The notes under the pieces: model-generated | Database searches by the model: none | Told to the model about the DNA's origin: nothing | Seen by the model: only the letters and a program-made list of their open reading frames with translations | In this document: positions 51,150 to 60,006 of the stretch, in pieces | How the letters are laid out: the number at the start of each line of letters is the position of its first letter | Position numbering within the stretch: the stretch's first letter is position 1 | Position numbers and translations under genes: made by a program | Source: Methylobacterium fujisawaense | Lineage (GTDB): Bacteria; Pseudomonadota; Alphaproteobacteria; Rhizobiales; Beijerinckiaceae | Length of the DNA stretch: 64,000 nt | Assembly (NCBI RefSeq): GCF_014138435.1 | Contig: NZ_JACJIM010000002.1 | Coordinates: forward strand, 1 to 64,000 | Direction of reading: 5' to 3'

Positions 51150-51264
51150 GGATAAAGAGAAGCCTGCCACAGCGTGAGGCTGGGCGGGCCGAGGAGGTTC
51201 GTGGACTCAGGAACGAACGCGTCGCGACTGTGGCAAAGGTCGTTCCTAAGCTGCGGCGACTTGA

Positions 51265-51540
51265 CTATTTCCCGCCACCGCTGCCGGTCGAGCCAATGCG
51301 CGAGGGCTGCGCCTCGTTGCCGGCCGCCGCAGAGTCCGTAGCGATGCCGTCGGCCGCGCGGCCAGTGGGCGAATAGGTTGCAGCGCCTTCATCGCCCGTC
51401 GAGCCAGGCTGGCGCGTTACGACACCGGGAGCGCCAGGCGGCACGATGACGGTGGTGCTGGTGGGGGTCTCGATCACCTGGGCGAAAGCCGGACTTGCCA
51501 TGGCCGCGATCACAACGACGCCGAAAGCAAGCTTGTTCAT
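51265..51540 (-). CDS. Small secreted Gly/Ser/Thr-rich protein
   Basis: This 91-residue protein has a strong ribosome site (CAGGAGATC) and signal peptide (NKLAFGVVVIAAMASPAFAQ). The mature part is Gly/Ser/Thr/Ala-rich without Cys and ends GSTGSGGGK. In architecture it parallels the 95-residue protein at 12035-12322. An upstream in-frame ATG at 51621 adds non-homologous sequence and was rejected. Confidence 0.65.
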   Translation of the reverse strand: MNKLAFGVVVIAAMASPAFAQVIETPTSTTVIVPPGAPGVVTRQPGSTGDEGAATYSPTGRAADGIATDSAAAGNEAQPSRIGSTGSGGGK

Positions 51541-51822
51541 GCTGATCTCCTGACGGAATGGGTGCGGCAGGAAACTCCTGTAGCGTTCGGCAACTCGGAT
51601 TGCGCGCAATCGATCCGGCATGGGTGGGGCGACGATACACCGGTGTGCGCCCGCGCACGCCAGACATGAACAGCAACACGCGTTCGCGGACGCTTCGATC
51701 CACGTTCTCCATCGACCGCCCTTGGCTCTGACGAAGTCGCAGTAGGGGTTGCCAACGCCGACCAGCGGCCGAGGAACAGCAGAGTGGCCCGCGGATTGCC
51801 CGATCAGTTCATGGAGTAAGAC

Positions 51823-51909
51823 ATGCTGACTGGTAGCCTGCTGTGGCTCTTAGGCGTGCCGATCCCCGTCCTCATTCTGATCTGGTTCTTTTTCCTGCGG
51901 GGCCGGTAG
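51823..51909 (+). CDS. Tiny single-pass membrane protein (28 residues)
   Basis: The frame encodes MLTGSLLWLLGVPIPVLILI followed by WFFFLRGR, a membrane helix with a basic end. A ribosome site GGAG lies 7 bp upstream and a good terminator follows 19 bp after the stop. This self-contained layout, and the LIWFFF-basic ending shared by small proteobacterial membrane peptides I recall, support it as real. The function is unknown. Confidence 0.6.
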   Translation: MLTGSLLWLLGVPIPVLILIWFFFLRGR

Positions 51910-51928
51910 CCTGCAGCAGCGTACAAAG

Positions 51929-51957
51929 AAGCCCGCGCCGGAGGACCGGGCGGGCTT
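51929..51957. terminator. Bidirectional hairpin
   Basis: AAGCCCGC (51929-51936) pairs with GCGGGCTT (51950-51957), and the loop contains a nested GCCGG/CCGG pairing. It lies between the tiny membrane protein gene and the convergent Gly/Tyr-rich protein gene, so it can serve both. Confidence 0.65.
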
Positions 51958-51982
51958 GCGTGGCTCAGCTTAGCGGGAAGTG

Positions 51983-52312
51983 TCAGAAACCCCCTCGGCG
52001 CCCGTACCCATAGCCTTGGCCATGTCCGCGCCCGTAGCCATGACCGTACCCCCGCCTGTAACCGTCACCGCGGCCGCGGAAGCGCGGGCCACCATAGCCG
52101 CGGCGACCACCGCCGAAGTTGGGGCCGAAACGGGTTCCGCCATAGCCATACTGGACGTCCTGGACCGTGTTCGCCGCCTCGGGGACAGCTCCGATGCCAA
52201 ACTGAGCCGCGAATGCCTGGACAGGTGTGAGAAACATGCTGGCTGCGAATAGACCGGCGGTGAGTGTCGGTACGTTGAACAAATGCGTATCCCTGGCCAC
52301 GTCCGCGGGCAT
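51983..52312 (-). CDS. Secreted Gly/Arg/Tyr-rich protein
   Basis: This 109-residue protein has an N-terminal export signal (LTAGLFAASMFLTPVQAFAA) and a mature C-terminal half of Gly-Tyr-Gly-Arg repeats (GYGHGYGRGHGQGYGYGRRG). Similar Gly/Tyr-rich small proteins are frequent in methylobacteria and may be disordered envelope components. The start is the first ATG; the sequence before the signal segment is short and charged. It is convergent with the tiny membrane protein gene. The 263 bp upstream (52313-52575) are AT-richer and hold no gene. Confidence 0.6.
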   Translation of the reverse strand: MPADVARDTHLFNVPTLTAGLFAASMFLTPVQAFAAQFGIGAVPEAANTVQDVQYGYGGTRFGPNFGGGRRGYGGPRFRGRGDGYRRGYGHGYGRGHGQGYGYGRRGGF

Positions 52313-52575
52313 GCGTCCGTCGCCTAAACAAACTCGACGGCTTCACTCACTGTTCCAATATAATTCCTCGTTCTTGTGCTGCGTGAGATCATTGAAGTGG
52401 TTGCGACCGGCGACAAAATCACAAAAAACGCTCTGCGCCGCGATGCCGAGGCAATGTCGCTATCAGATGATCAACGCTCGCGAGCTTGATATCATTCCGC
52501 GGGCACCTTGATCGGTGAGCGAAACAAGGCTGGATCGAAGCGCGCCTGACGGCCCTATCGGCATCGAGCCCCCCA

Positions 52576-52914
52576 TTAACGCCCCGCCAGTCCGATCTTC
52601 GCCAGCACGATCCCCCCGAAGGCCAGCAGCGCCGCCGAGGCCAGCCCCCAGCCGATCTTGCGCAGGTCGCGCACCTGTCCGGCGACCTCGGCCAGCCCCT
52701 TGGCGGCTTCCGCCTTCGCCCCGTCCACCGCCTTGTCGATCCGCCGCTCGATCTCGTCGCGCGCCACGAAGTGCTCGATGTCGCGCCGGTAGGCCACGCC
52801 CTCCAGCTTCTCGTCCATCCGGTCGAGCTTGCCCCCGAGCGCATCCATCTGGCGGCCGGTGGCCTCGACGCGCTCGATCAGGCGCCCGATCCATTCGGGC
52901 AGATGGTCGGCCAT
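52576..52914 (-). CDS. Phage lysis-module coiled-coil membrane protein
   Basis: This 112-residue protein has a heptad-rich N-terminal coiled coil (IERVEATGRQMDALGGKLDR, then MDEKLEGVAYRRDIEHFVAR) and one C-terminal membrane helix (IGWGLASAALLAFGGIVLAK). AAGGA precedes the chosen ATG; a start at 52983 would add 23 Arg/Pro-rich residues. As the last gene after holin and endolysin it could be a second holin/antiholin or spanin-like factor; this is inference. Confidence 0.6.
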   Translation of the reverse strand: MADHLPEWIGRLIERVEATGRQMDALGGKLDRMDEKLEGVAYRRDIEHFVARDEIERRIDKAVDGAKAEAAKGLAEVAGQVRDLRKIGWGLASAALLAFGGIVLAKIGLAGR

Positions 52915-53008
52915 GGGTCCGGTCCTTCGCTCGCCGCGGCCCGGCCGCGCCGTCCGGGCCCGGGGCGGGGTTTCGTCCGTCATCGGGGCGCGCCCGCGGC
53001 CGCGAGGC

Positions 53009-53419
53009 TCAGCCCTTCGGCCCGAGCACCTGCGGCACGATCTTGTCGACCGAGCGGGCCAGCATGTAGGCGCCGATCCCGACGGTCAGCAGCGACCACA
53101 GCTCGGCCGGCACGCCCTTGAGCGCCGCCACAACCTCGACCTGCAGGCCGATCATCGGCGCCACCACGCCCACCCAGGTGATCATCGCCAGTGCCCACAG
53201 CACGGTGATCGGTCGGGCGTTGCGGGCGAGCGGGCTCTCGGACCCCGCATCGGCCTTCATCACCTCGGCCATGGCCCGGCCGAGATCGTCCTGCTGCTCG
53301 ATCAGGGCCTTCTGCAGCTCCAGCTGGACCTGGAGGCGCTGCCCTTCGTCGGGCAGCACCTTCTGGAGGATCGGACCGAGCGCGCCGAGCAGCGCCGGCA
53401 GGAGGGCGAGGAACCCCAT
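53009..53419 (-). CDS. Holin-like protein
   Basis: This 136-residue membrane protein has an N-terminal hydrophobic segment (GFLALLPALLGALGPILQKV), a charged helix, and two C-terminal helices (PITVLWALAMITWVGVVAPM and AELWSLLTVGIGAYMLARSV). The pattern, with the Ala-Arg-Pro stretch before the second helix, matches three-segment phage holins. It begins 3 bp after the endolysin stop. It would form the membrane lesion that lets the endolysin out. Confidence 0.78.
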   Translation of the reverse strand: MGFLALLPALLGALGPILQKVLPDEGQRLQVQLELQKALIEQQDDLGRAMAEVMKADAGSESPLARNARPITVLWALAMITWVGVVAPMIGLQVEVVAALKGVPAELWSLLTVGIGAYMLARSVDKIVPQVLGPKG

Positions 53420-53421
53420 GG

Positions 53422-54087
53422 TCAGGCCCCCTTCTGCATGTTGCGGCGGACGGCCTCGCGCAGGCGCGGCCACCAGGCGGTCGTTGGCGGGGCCGGGGCG
53501 GTCGATAGCGGCGCGGCGGCGCACGCCACCTGGAGGCAGGCGAGGAAGACGGCGTGATAGCCCGCGATCCGCGCGCCGTTCCGCGCGCCGTCGCCGTTGA
53601 CGATGGCCCGCGCGCCCTCCGGATCGTCGGTGCCGCCGTCGAAGTAGCGCGCGAGGGTATGGCCGGGGCGGAACAGGCCGTCGCGCGCGCCGACGATCAG
53701 GATCGCCGCGCTCGTCTCCGGCACGAGCGCCAGGTCCGGATCGCCGACGAGGTCGAGGCCGAGTAGCCGGCCGAACCGCCGGTAATTGTCGAGCCAGGTG
53801 AGCTGGCTGGCGCCGCGGCCGTAATAGACCCGGCCGTCCACCGGCACGCCGTAGGGATGCCCGCGGCCGAGACCGTCCTCGCGGATCGACAGGTTCAGCC
53901 GGCATTCGTGCCAGGCGGTGGCCAGGGTGTAGGCGACGTGGCGGAGATCGGCGGGCCAGCCCAGGCGCTCCCAGGCGTCGAGGAGGCCGGTCAGCCCGTC
54001 GACCTCGGTCTGCGCGAGGGTGGCGCCGAGCAACCCCGTCGCGCGCAGCCGCGCGAAGAAGGTCGCCCGCACGAGGGGAGCGGTCAT
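53422..54087 (-). CDS. Phage endolysin, GH19/chitinase-like
   Basis: This 221-residue lysozyme-fold enzyme degrades peptidoglycan. The family signature is YYGRGASQLTWLDNYRRFGR near residue 88, with the catalytic Glu in TAWHECRLNLSIRE at about residue 60 and the substrate-side region GARAIVNGDGARNGARIAGY. There is no signal peptide, so release depends on the holin encoded next. The C-terminal 40 residues are Ala/Pro-rich. Catalytic residues appear intact. Confidence 0.85.
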   Translation of the reverse strand: MTAPLVRATFFARLRATGLLGATLAQTEVDGLTGLLDAWERLGWPADLRHVAYTLATAWHECRLNLSIREDGLGRGHPYGVPVDGRVYYGRGASQLTWLDNYRRFGRLLGLDLVGDPDLALVPETSAAILIVGARDGLFRPGHTLARYFDGGTDDPEGARAIVNGDGARNGARIAGYHAVFLACLQVACAAAPLSTAPAPPTTAWWPRLREAVRRNMQKGA

Positions 54088-54123
54088 GTCGGCCTCACGA
54101 GGGTCCGGGTGGAGGGGAAGCGG

Positions 54124-54867
54124 CTACGCCAGGGCGAGGCTGACGCCCGCCTTGTTCGCGGCCTTGAGGGCGGTGGCGTCGGTGCGGCCCTGCGCCCCGG
54201 AGAAGCCGACCGCGATGCCGGCGCCGAAGGACAGGCCGAGAGCGCCGAAGGGCACGACGAGCGTGCCGCCGGGGGGCACCATCGCCTCCCAGGCCGCCGC
54301 ATCCGTGCCCAAGCCCGGCGGCGCGGCGGTGTCGAACAGCTTCACCCAGACCGGGGCCGTGTCGCCGTTCCAGGCCGTGAGCGTGAGCACGCGGCCGGGG
54401 GCGCCCTTGACGAGCTGGCCGGCCGCCGCCGCGGACGCGGCGTAGGCGGTGCGGGCGATCGCCCCGCCCTCGCCCGGGGCCTGCGCCACCAGCGCCACCG
54501 GGATCGGCGTGCCGGCCGCGACGCCCTGGACCGAGAGCACGTCGGGGCTCGCACGTCCGGCGGTGCCGAACGCCGGCTGCCGGGCCGCGATCGCCGCCCC
54601 CGTCGGCAGGACGGCGGTGCCGTCGTCGTAGAGGACGAGCAGCGTGTCCGACGCCGCCATCTCGGTGGTGTCGACCGCCAGCGTCAGCACGGAGCCGTCG
54701 AGGGCGGTGTAGCCGCAGCCCGGCTTGCCGGCGGCGTAGAGGAGCGCCGACCGGCTGAGGTCGATCACGGCGAGCAACGCCCGCACGTCGAACCCGGCCA
54801 CGCCCGAGAAGTCGAGGGTGCGCTGCGCCGGCGCGAAGGCGACGCCGCCGAACAGGGGTCTCTTCAT
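54124..54867 (-). CDS. Phage structural protein of unknown role
   Basis: This 247-residue Ala/Gly/Val-rich protein is predicted beta-rich (FDVRALLAVIDLSRSALLYA, VLTLTAWNGDTAPVWVKLFD). It lies between tail-fibre-associated genes and the endolysin, a usual place for fibre decoration or baseplate-peripheral proteins. It is not recognised. There is no signal peptide; complete start and stop are present. Confidence 0.6.
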   Translation of the reverse strand: MKRPLFGGVAFAPAQRTLDFSGVAGFDVRALLAVIDLSRSALLYAAGKPGCGYTALDGSVLTLAVDTTEMAASDTLLVLYDDGTAVLPTGAAIAARQPAFGTAGRASPDVLSVQGVAAGTPIPVALVAQAPGEGGAIARTAYAASAAAAGQLVKGAPGRVLTLTAWNGDTAPVWVKLFDTAAPPGLGTDAAAWEAMVPPGGTLVVPFGALGLSFGAGIAVGFSGAQGRTDATALKAANKAGVSLALA

Positions 54868-54874
54868 CGGGGCC

Positions 54875-55138
54875 TCAACCGAACAGGAGCGCGTCGACGA
54901 AGGCCTGCGCGTCCGCCGCGCGCAGGGTCTCGCCGGCGCTGGCGTCGAGCGCGTCCGACAGCAGGCGCAGCGTGTTGCGGCTTCCGTCGACCCCGTCGCG
55001 GATCGCGGCGAGCGCCTCGGTCACGGTGCCGGTCGAGAACGGCAGCACCACCTCGACCGTGTACGGGATCACCGACTCGATCACCCGCCCGGCGAAGCGC
55101 TGGGCGAGGTCGGCTGCGGGTGTGGTCTCCACGGTCAT
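54875..55138 (-). CDS. Small phage protein of unknown role
   Basis: This 87-residue acidic protein (AADLAQRFAGRVIESVIPYT, then VEVVLPFSTGTVTEALAAIR) has neighbours 7 bp and 4 bp away in the same operon. It is probably a fibre-assembly or structural minor protein. Not recognised. Confidence 0.55.
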   Translation of the reverse strand: MTVETTPAADLAQRFAGRVIESVIPYTVEVVLPFSTGTVTEALAAIRDGVDGSRNTLRLLSDALDASAGETLRAADAQAFVDALLFG

Positions 55139-55142
55139 CGGC

Positions 55143-55493
55143 TCAGTCCAGCAGTTCGAGGGTGCCGAGCAGGACGGTGCGGCCGGTGCCGTCGCCCTCC
55201 CGGATCCGCACGACCACCGGCATCGCGGCCCGTGGGGCGGCGCCGGCGAGGTCGGCTTGCGCCAGCGGGAAGCGCAGGACGCCGTCGGCATCCGTCGCGA
55301 GGCCGCCGCCGGCCTCCGTGGTCAGCGCGCGCGGGCGGCCGGGCAGGCCGACGCTCCAGGCGATCACCTGCCCGCCCGCGGGCAGCGGGACGATCTGCCC
55401 GGACGCGACGTCGAGGCCCCGCAGGATCAGGCCGAGCGGCGCGGCGTCGGCCCGCGCCATCCGCCACGCGTAGGTGAGCGGCGCCGGGCTCAC
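55143..55493 (-). CDS. Small phage protein of unknown role, beta-rich
   Basis: This 116-residue protein is predicted to be all beta (APLGLILRGLDVASGQIVPL, then PVVVRIREGDGTGRTVLLGT). The start overlaps the upstream coiled-coil gene's stop by 4 bp (ATGA). It may be a fibre or spike accessory domain. Confidence 0.55.
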   Translation of the reverse strand: MSPAPLTYAWRMARADAAPLGLILRGLDVASGQIVPLPAGGQVIAWSVGLPGRPRALTTEAGGGLATDADGVLRFPLAQADLAGAAPRAAMPVVVRIREGDGTGRTVLLGTLELLD

Positions 55494-55747
55494 GGGGCGC
55501 GGCCGGCGTCCGTCGGGGCAGAGCCGGCGTCGGCTGATCGCGGCCTCCGCTCCACCGATTCCTTCGGGTCAATCGCCGACGGCTTCGACGCGGCGAGCTC
55601 GGCCTCCAGGGCGTCGATCCGCGCCTGCGCCTCGGCGAGCAGCCGGTCGCGCCGCTCCAGGGCGCAGGCGAGGGCGAAGTTCTGCGCGGTCAGGGTCCCG
55701 AGATGCAGCGCGACGTGCTGCTCGGCCGTCTCGATCAGCTGGGCCAT
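55490..55747 (-). CDS. Small phage coiled-coil protein
   Basis: This 85-residue protein has an N-terminal coiled coil (LALGTLTAQNF-like stretch ending DRLLAEAQARIDALEAELAA) and a disordered charged tail. Directly after the tail fibre gene (31 bp), it could be a fibre chaperone. This is position-based inference. Confidence 0.55.
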   Translation of the reverse strand: MAQLIETAEQHVALHLGTLTAQNFALACALERRDRLLAEAQARIDALEAELAASKPSAIDPKESVERRPRSADAGSAPTDAGRAP

Positions 55748-55778
55748 GGCGAATCTCCGGTTGCGGATTGCGGAGCGG

Positions 55779-57863
55779 TCAGTTCGGGACGCGCAGGGCC
55801 CGGTAGCCGGCGCCGGCGCTGTCGGGGGCGCCGTAGGTGACCGGCCGGGCGCCGCTGCCGTCGGCGTTGACCTTGAACAGGCCGGCGGCGGCCTGGAGCG
55901 CGACCGACCCGGCCGTGTCGACGACGTTGACGCCGCTGCCCCGGTGGGGCGGCAGCACGAGGTCGCCCAGGGGACTGAGCTGGATCAGGCCCGCGCGGCC
56001 CGCGCCGCCCGGGCCGATCGCCCGGAGGTTGATCGGCTGGGACCCGGCATTCGGGGTCCTGGCGGTCGCGCCGATGTCCAGGGCGACCTGGGCGGCGCCG
56101 TCGTTGGTGACGAGCACGGTCTTCCAGGGGATCCCCCGGTTGATGCCGATCTGATCGACCTCGATCACGGTGCAGATCGCCAGGCCGTTGGTGTCGCTGT
56201 CGCCGATGAAGTACAGGCCGCGCACCGGCACGTTGACGTCGGACCCGTCCTTCTGCTTCCGGATGTTGAAGTCCAGTTCGATCCCGTAGGCGATCACGTC
56301 GGTGAAGCCCCACGGATCGACGTGGTGCGCGCAGTTCGACACCAGGGTGTTCGCGCCCCAGATCGACGCGGCGCCCGGAGGCTGACCGTTCGCGCCGGCG
56401 AAGGCCCCGCCGAACAGGCCGACGCCGCCCTGGCTGCTCGACGACGTGCGCGCGTAGCCGGCGACGCCGACGCTGTGATTGCCCGCGTCGCTCGATGCGG
56501 GCACGTCCACCGCCCCCACGATGGCCTCGGTGACCCCGAAGAGATTCGAGCCGAACTGCGCGTCCGCGGGGTAGTCGTTCACGGCGACCCGGAAGGTGTC
56601 GTGGAGGCGCCGGTAGCCCGACCAGGCCGGCCCGGGATCCGCGACCGAGGGCTGGCCGCCCAGGGCGAGGTCGAGGGGCCGGACGGGCGCCCAGTAGGCG
56701 CCGTCCCGGGAGCGGAAGCCCTGTCCCGCGGGCGGCGGCGTGGCGACGCGCAGGTAATCGCCGCCCCGGCCGTCCCCCGCCTGCATGCGTCCGCGCAGGG
56801 CCAGGGTCGTCACCTGGGCGGGGATCGTCGCCGCGGCGGCGTCGCCCCGGCTGGCGAAGGTGAGGCAGAGCGGGGTCTGCACGGCGCTCTCCAGGGCGGC
56901 CACGCGGACGGCGAGGTGGCCGCTCTCCAGCGCGGTGAGGCGCGCCAGGGCGTCGGCCGCGAGCGGCGCGAACACGCTCGCGTTCGACACGTCGTCGAGC
57001 TGCAGCACCTCGATATCGGTGACCGGATCCGGGCCGAACACGCGCACGAACGGCCGGGCGTACCGGGCCGCGCGGGGGGCGACGACCAGCGTGCCGGCGC
57101 CCGCCTGCCGCCCCAGGGTGGTCTGCCGCTCGACGCGGCCGGCCGCGACCGTCGTCCCCTTCAGATCGGCCACGGCCGTGAACGACGATCCCGCGCCGTC
57201 CGGCAGCCGGTTGCCCGCCTGGTCGAACCACGCGATCCCCAGCCGGATCGCGTCGTTGGCCGGATCCGCGGCGTCGGCCCGGCGCTGCACCACCCACCGG
57301 GCGCGGTAGACGCGGCCGGGCTCGATCGCGACCCGCCTGCGCGTGGCGACGAGGCCGGGCCCGGTCAGGCGGGCCACCGCGCCGTTGTCCCCGAACGCGC
57401 GCAGCGTCGCCGGCAAGGCCGGCAGGGCCGAGCCGTCGCCCTGAAGCTCCGCCACGGTCGCCGCGAAGGCGAAGGCCCATCCGGCCTCCCCGACGCGCGC
57501 GGTGTCGGCGACGCCGTCGGCGCGGTAGCGCTCGATCAGCGCCCCCAGGGCCGTGTCGCTCGCAGCCCGGGCCCGGCCCTCGGCGACGACCGCCGCCGTC
57601 CGGTCCTGTTGCTCCCGGGCGATGGCGTCGCCCCGCGCCCGGCCCTCGGCGACGACGGCGGCCTGACGAAGCTGGCCCTCAGCCGCGACGGCCGCCGCGA
57701 TCGCGCTGTCGCGGGCGCGTCCCTCGGCGGCGAGGCCGGCGACGCGCGCCGCCTGCTCGTCGGCGAGGGCCGCGACCAGGCCGTCGAGGAGGTCGAACGC
57801 GTCGCCGATGCGCGCGACGTTGGCGGCCGGCGTCGCGCCGAGCGAGGGCTTCGGAAGAGCCAT
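55779..57863 (-). CDS. Phage tail fibre / receptor-binding protein
   Basis: This 694-residue fibre-like protein has a short N-terminal attachment region (residues 1-35). Two to three Ala/Arg repeats based on AVVAEGRARxxA (about 36-105) make a probable trimeric coiled coil. A long beta-rich shaft and a C-terminal domain rich in Gly/Asp/Asn (GGVGLFGGAFAGANGQPPGA, later PHRGSGVNVVDTAGSVALQA) resemble tail-fibre heads. Such proteins bind host surface glycans. It is the largest gene between the tail-tip and lysis genes. Confidence 0.75.
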   Translation of the reverse strand: MALPKPSLGATPAANVARIGDAFDLLDGLVAALADEQAARVAGLAAEGRARDSAIAAAVAAEGQLRQAAVVAEGRARGDAIAREQQDRTAAVVAEGRARAASDTALGALIERYRADGVADTARVGEAGWAFAFAATVAELQGDGSALPALPATLRAFGDNGAVARLTGPGLVATRRRVAIEPGRVYRARWVVQRRADAADPANDAIRLGIAWFDQAGNRLPDGAGSSFTAVADLKGTTVAAGRVERQTTLGRQAGAGTLVVAPRAARYARPFVRVFGPDPVTDIEVLQLDDVSNASVFAPLAADALARLTALESGHLAVRVAALESAVQTPLCLTFASRGDAAAATIPAQVTTLALRGRMQAGDGRGGDYLRVATPPPAGQGFRSRDGAYWAPVRPLDLALGGQPSVADPGPAWSGYRRLHDTFRVAVNDYPADAQFGSNLFGVTEAIVGAVDVPASSDAGNHSVGVAGYARTSSSSQGGVGLFGGAFAGANGQPPGAASIWGANTLVSNCAHHVDPWGFTDVIAYGIELDFNIRKQKDGSDVNVPVRGLYFIGDSDTNGLAICTVIEVDQIGINRGIPWKTVLVTNDGAAQVALDIGATARTPNAGSQPINLRAIGPGGAGRAGLIQLSPLGDLVLPPHRGSGVNVVDTAGSVALQAAAGLFKVNADGSGARPVTYGAPDSAGAGYRALRVPN

Positions 57864-57887
57864 GCCGGTCCCGGAGTGCTGAGGGGG

Positions 57888-58562
57888 TCAGAAGGCTTCG
57901 ACGAGGTCGAGGGTCACGGTCCCGTACCGGGACAGCTGCAGGTCCAGGGCGCCGGTGTCGTCGCTCGCGAACCGCATCGTGCCGACCGGGGCGCCGAACG
58001 CGATCGGCGTGCCGGCGGGCAGGTCCGTGCGCAGCCACGGCCGGATCGCCACCCCGACGCCGCCGGGGATCGCCAGGCCGCTCGCCGGATCGGCCGGGTC
58101 GGCGGTGGTCAGGCCGACGATGACGTGCAGGCGGCCGCCGATCGAGAAGATCATCCCGGGCGCCAGGAGGCCGCCCCGGTCGCGCCGGATCGCGATGGCG
58201 GCGGCGTTCGCGGCCGCGTCCAGCATCAGGCTGAAGGCCAGCGGCGGCTGCGCGAGGCCGGGGGTCCGGTCGGTGACCGCGCCGCCCACCACCGGCTCGA
58301 TCGGCCAGGGCGCCCGCGGCCGCTCGTACGGGCCGACGGACCAGAGCTGGGAGCGGCCGAGGGCGACGACCCGGCGCAGGGCGCAGATCCTGTCCCGGCC
58401 GTAGGCCGGGATCGTCAGCGCCGCCTTCCACCGGGCGGTGGGCGAGGCGACGAGCAGCTCGTTGCCCTCGAAGCTCTGGCCGCCGGATCGGGTGCCGCCG
58501 CGCAGGGACCAGTCCTCGGCGGACGGCACCAGGATTCCGGGCCACGGCAGGGGCGCCGCCAT
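57888..58562 (-). CDS. Phage tail-tip-associated protein
   Basis: This 224-residue protein follows the tail-tip protein by 7 bp. The N-terminal stretch PGILVPSAEDWSLRGGTRSG and the middle GRSQLWSVGPYERPRAPWPI are reminiscent of alphaproteobacterial prophage tail proteins of similar size, but I do not recognise a named family. It is probably a structural linker between tip and fibre. Confidence 0.6.
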   Translation of the reverse strand: MAAPLPWPGILVPSAEDWSLRGGTRSGGQSFEGNELLVASPTARWKAALTIPAYGRDRICALRRVVALGRSQLWSVGPYERPRAPWPIEPVVGGAVTDRTPGLAQPPLAFSLMLDAAANAAAIAIRRDRGGLLAPGMIFSIGGRLHVIVGLTTADPADPASGLAIPGGVGVAIRPWLRTDLPAGTPIAFGAPVGTMRFASDDTGALDLQLSRYGTVTLDLVEAF

Positions 58563-58569
58563 GCCGGCC

Positions 58570-60006
58570 TCAGGTCGCCGTGTCGGGTAGGGGCGGCCGG
58601 GCCCCTTCCTCCGCCGGAGCCCAGGCGTAGGCCGAGGCGTCCAGGGCGACGAGGTCGAGCTTGACGCCGGTCAGCGCGTTGCCCGCCATCGCCAGCGTGC
58701 CGCGCATCACCGCGAAGGTCGTGTCGATGCCGAAGGACGGCAGGACCAGCCGCACGGTCGGCGCGCCGTAGGCCGGCAGCCCGGCGGGCGAGAGCCGCAG
58801 GCCGGAGAGCCGGAAGCGCGGGTTGCCCTTCGCCATGGCGATCTTGGCGAGCCGGCGGGACTGGCTGTGCGAGGGCGCGCGGATGAAGCTGCGCTCGGTC
58901 TGGATCACGCCCTGGACCGCCTGGGCCGCTCGGTCGTCCCACGGGTCGCCCTCGGTGGGCTGATAATCGTGCCACGGGTCGGTGTAGGTGTGCTTGATCC
59001 GCGTGAAGGTGTTGTAGGCCTCGTCGCCCTCCTCGAGCTGGTCCCAGCCGAGGATCATGCGCTCGGTGATCGTGAAGGTCGGCGGCTGCCAGCGCCCGCC
59101 GCGCACCGCCACCCGGCCGTCGGCATCCTCGTAGATCTCGCCGTCGCAGGCCGCGAGCAGCCGGCCGAGCACGTCGGAGCGCGGCTCGGTGTAGTCGTAG
59201 CTGCCCCAGGACCGGTAGCGCGGCTCGGTCGTCGCCCCGTTCGGGTCCGGGACGACCAGGGCCACCGGCTCGTCGCAGACGTCGGCGAGGGCGATGAAGC
59301 TCGGCAGGTCGATCTCGTCGCGGGCGAGGCCGTAGCCGCTGTCGTGCATCAGGTAGTCGAGCAGCAGGAGCGCGGCGTTGTCGGTGTAGGCGTACCCGCC
59401 GGTGCGCGGGTCGTAGGACGGCGCGCCCGCCACCAGCAGCCGGACGTCCGGCGCGCCCTCGGGGAAGATCTGGCTGCCCTTCTTGAGCGGCGTGGCGACG
59501 ACGACGCTGTAGCACAGCCCCTTGAGCCGCATGGCGTCGGTCCAGTACGGCAGCTTCAGCAGGGCGGCCGAGGCGGGCTGGTCCTCCGTGCCGGCATGGC
59601 CCTCGATCACGACCTTGCCCTGGTAGACGCTGTCCGGGACGAAGCCGCCGGAGCCGGCCCCGAGGCCGGTCTTCACGTCGCCGAACCAGTATTGCAGGAT
59701 CTGCACCGGCCCGACGCAATGCACGGCGCCGCGGTACAGGACCGTGTTGGTGTCGTTGAACTTCAGCGTCTCCAGCGCGAAGATCACGCCGCCGAGCTTG
59801 GCCTGGCCGAGCACGCGCCGCCGCGGCGCCACCGCCTGCCGGACGGTGACCTGATGGTCGGCCCGCTTGTCGGAGCCGAGCAGGGCCTGGGCGCCGTATT
59901 GCAGGGCCACGGTGCCGACCGTCACGACCGCGTAGCCGACGACGAGTTCCGCGGTGGCGCCGAGCGCCAGCTCGCCGATCAGGGCGGCGCCGATCGCGGC
60001 CGGCAT
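58570..60006 (-). CDS. Phage tail-tip (host-specificity J-like) protein
   Basis: This is a 478-residue tail protein. A hydrophobic N-terminal region (AAIGAALIGELALGATAELV, then VGYAVVTVGTVALQYGAQAL) resembles the membrane-inserting part of tail-tip proteins. A central beta-rich domain (AALLLLDYLMHDSGYGLARD) and CDGEIYEDADGRVAVRGGRW match the phage tail protein J-like/RcGTA gp15-type organisation, though much shorter than J. It starts at the ATG overlapping the previous stop (TGATG). Confidence 0.7.
   Translation of the reverse strand: MPAAIGAALIGELALGATAELVVGYAVVTVGTVALQYGAQALLGSDKRADHQVTVRQAVAPRRRVLGQAKLGGVIFALETLKFNDTNTVLYRGAVHCVGPVQILQYWFGDVKTGLGAGSGGFVPDSVYQGKVVIEGHAGTEDQPASAALLKLPYWTDAMRLKGLCYSVVVATPLKKGSQIFPEGAPDVRLLVAGAPSYDPRTGGYAYTDNAALLLLDYLMHDSGYGLARDEIDLPSFIALADVCDEPVALVVPDPNGATTEPRYRSWGSYDYTEPRSDVLGRLLAACDGEIYEDADGRVAVRGGRWQPPTFTITERMILGWDQLEEGDEAYNTFTRIKHTYTDPWHDYQPTEGDPWDDRAAQAVQGVIQTERSFIRAPSHSQSRRLAKIAMAKGNPRFRLSGLRLSPAGLPAYGAPTVRLVLPSFGIDTTFAVMRGTLAMAGNALTGVKLDLVALDASAYAWAPAEEGARPPLPDTAT

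Noticed and set aside
54972-58664. Plus-strand frame of about 1230 codons antisense to the tail fibre and tail proteins
   Set aside because: The translation is Arg/Gly/Asp-rich with no recognisable fold, and the opposite strand carries a compact set of phage genes with short overlaps.
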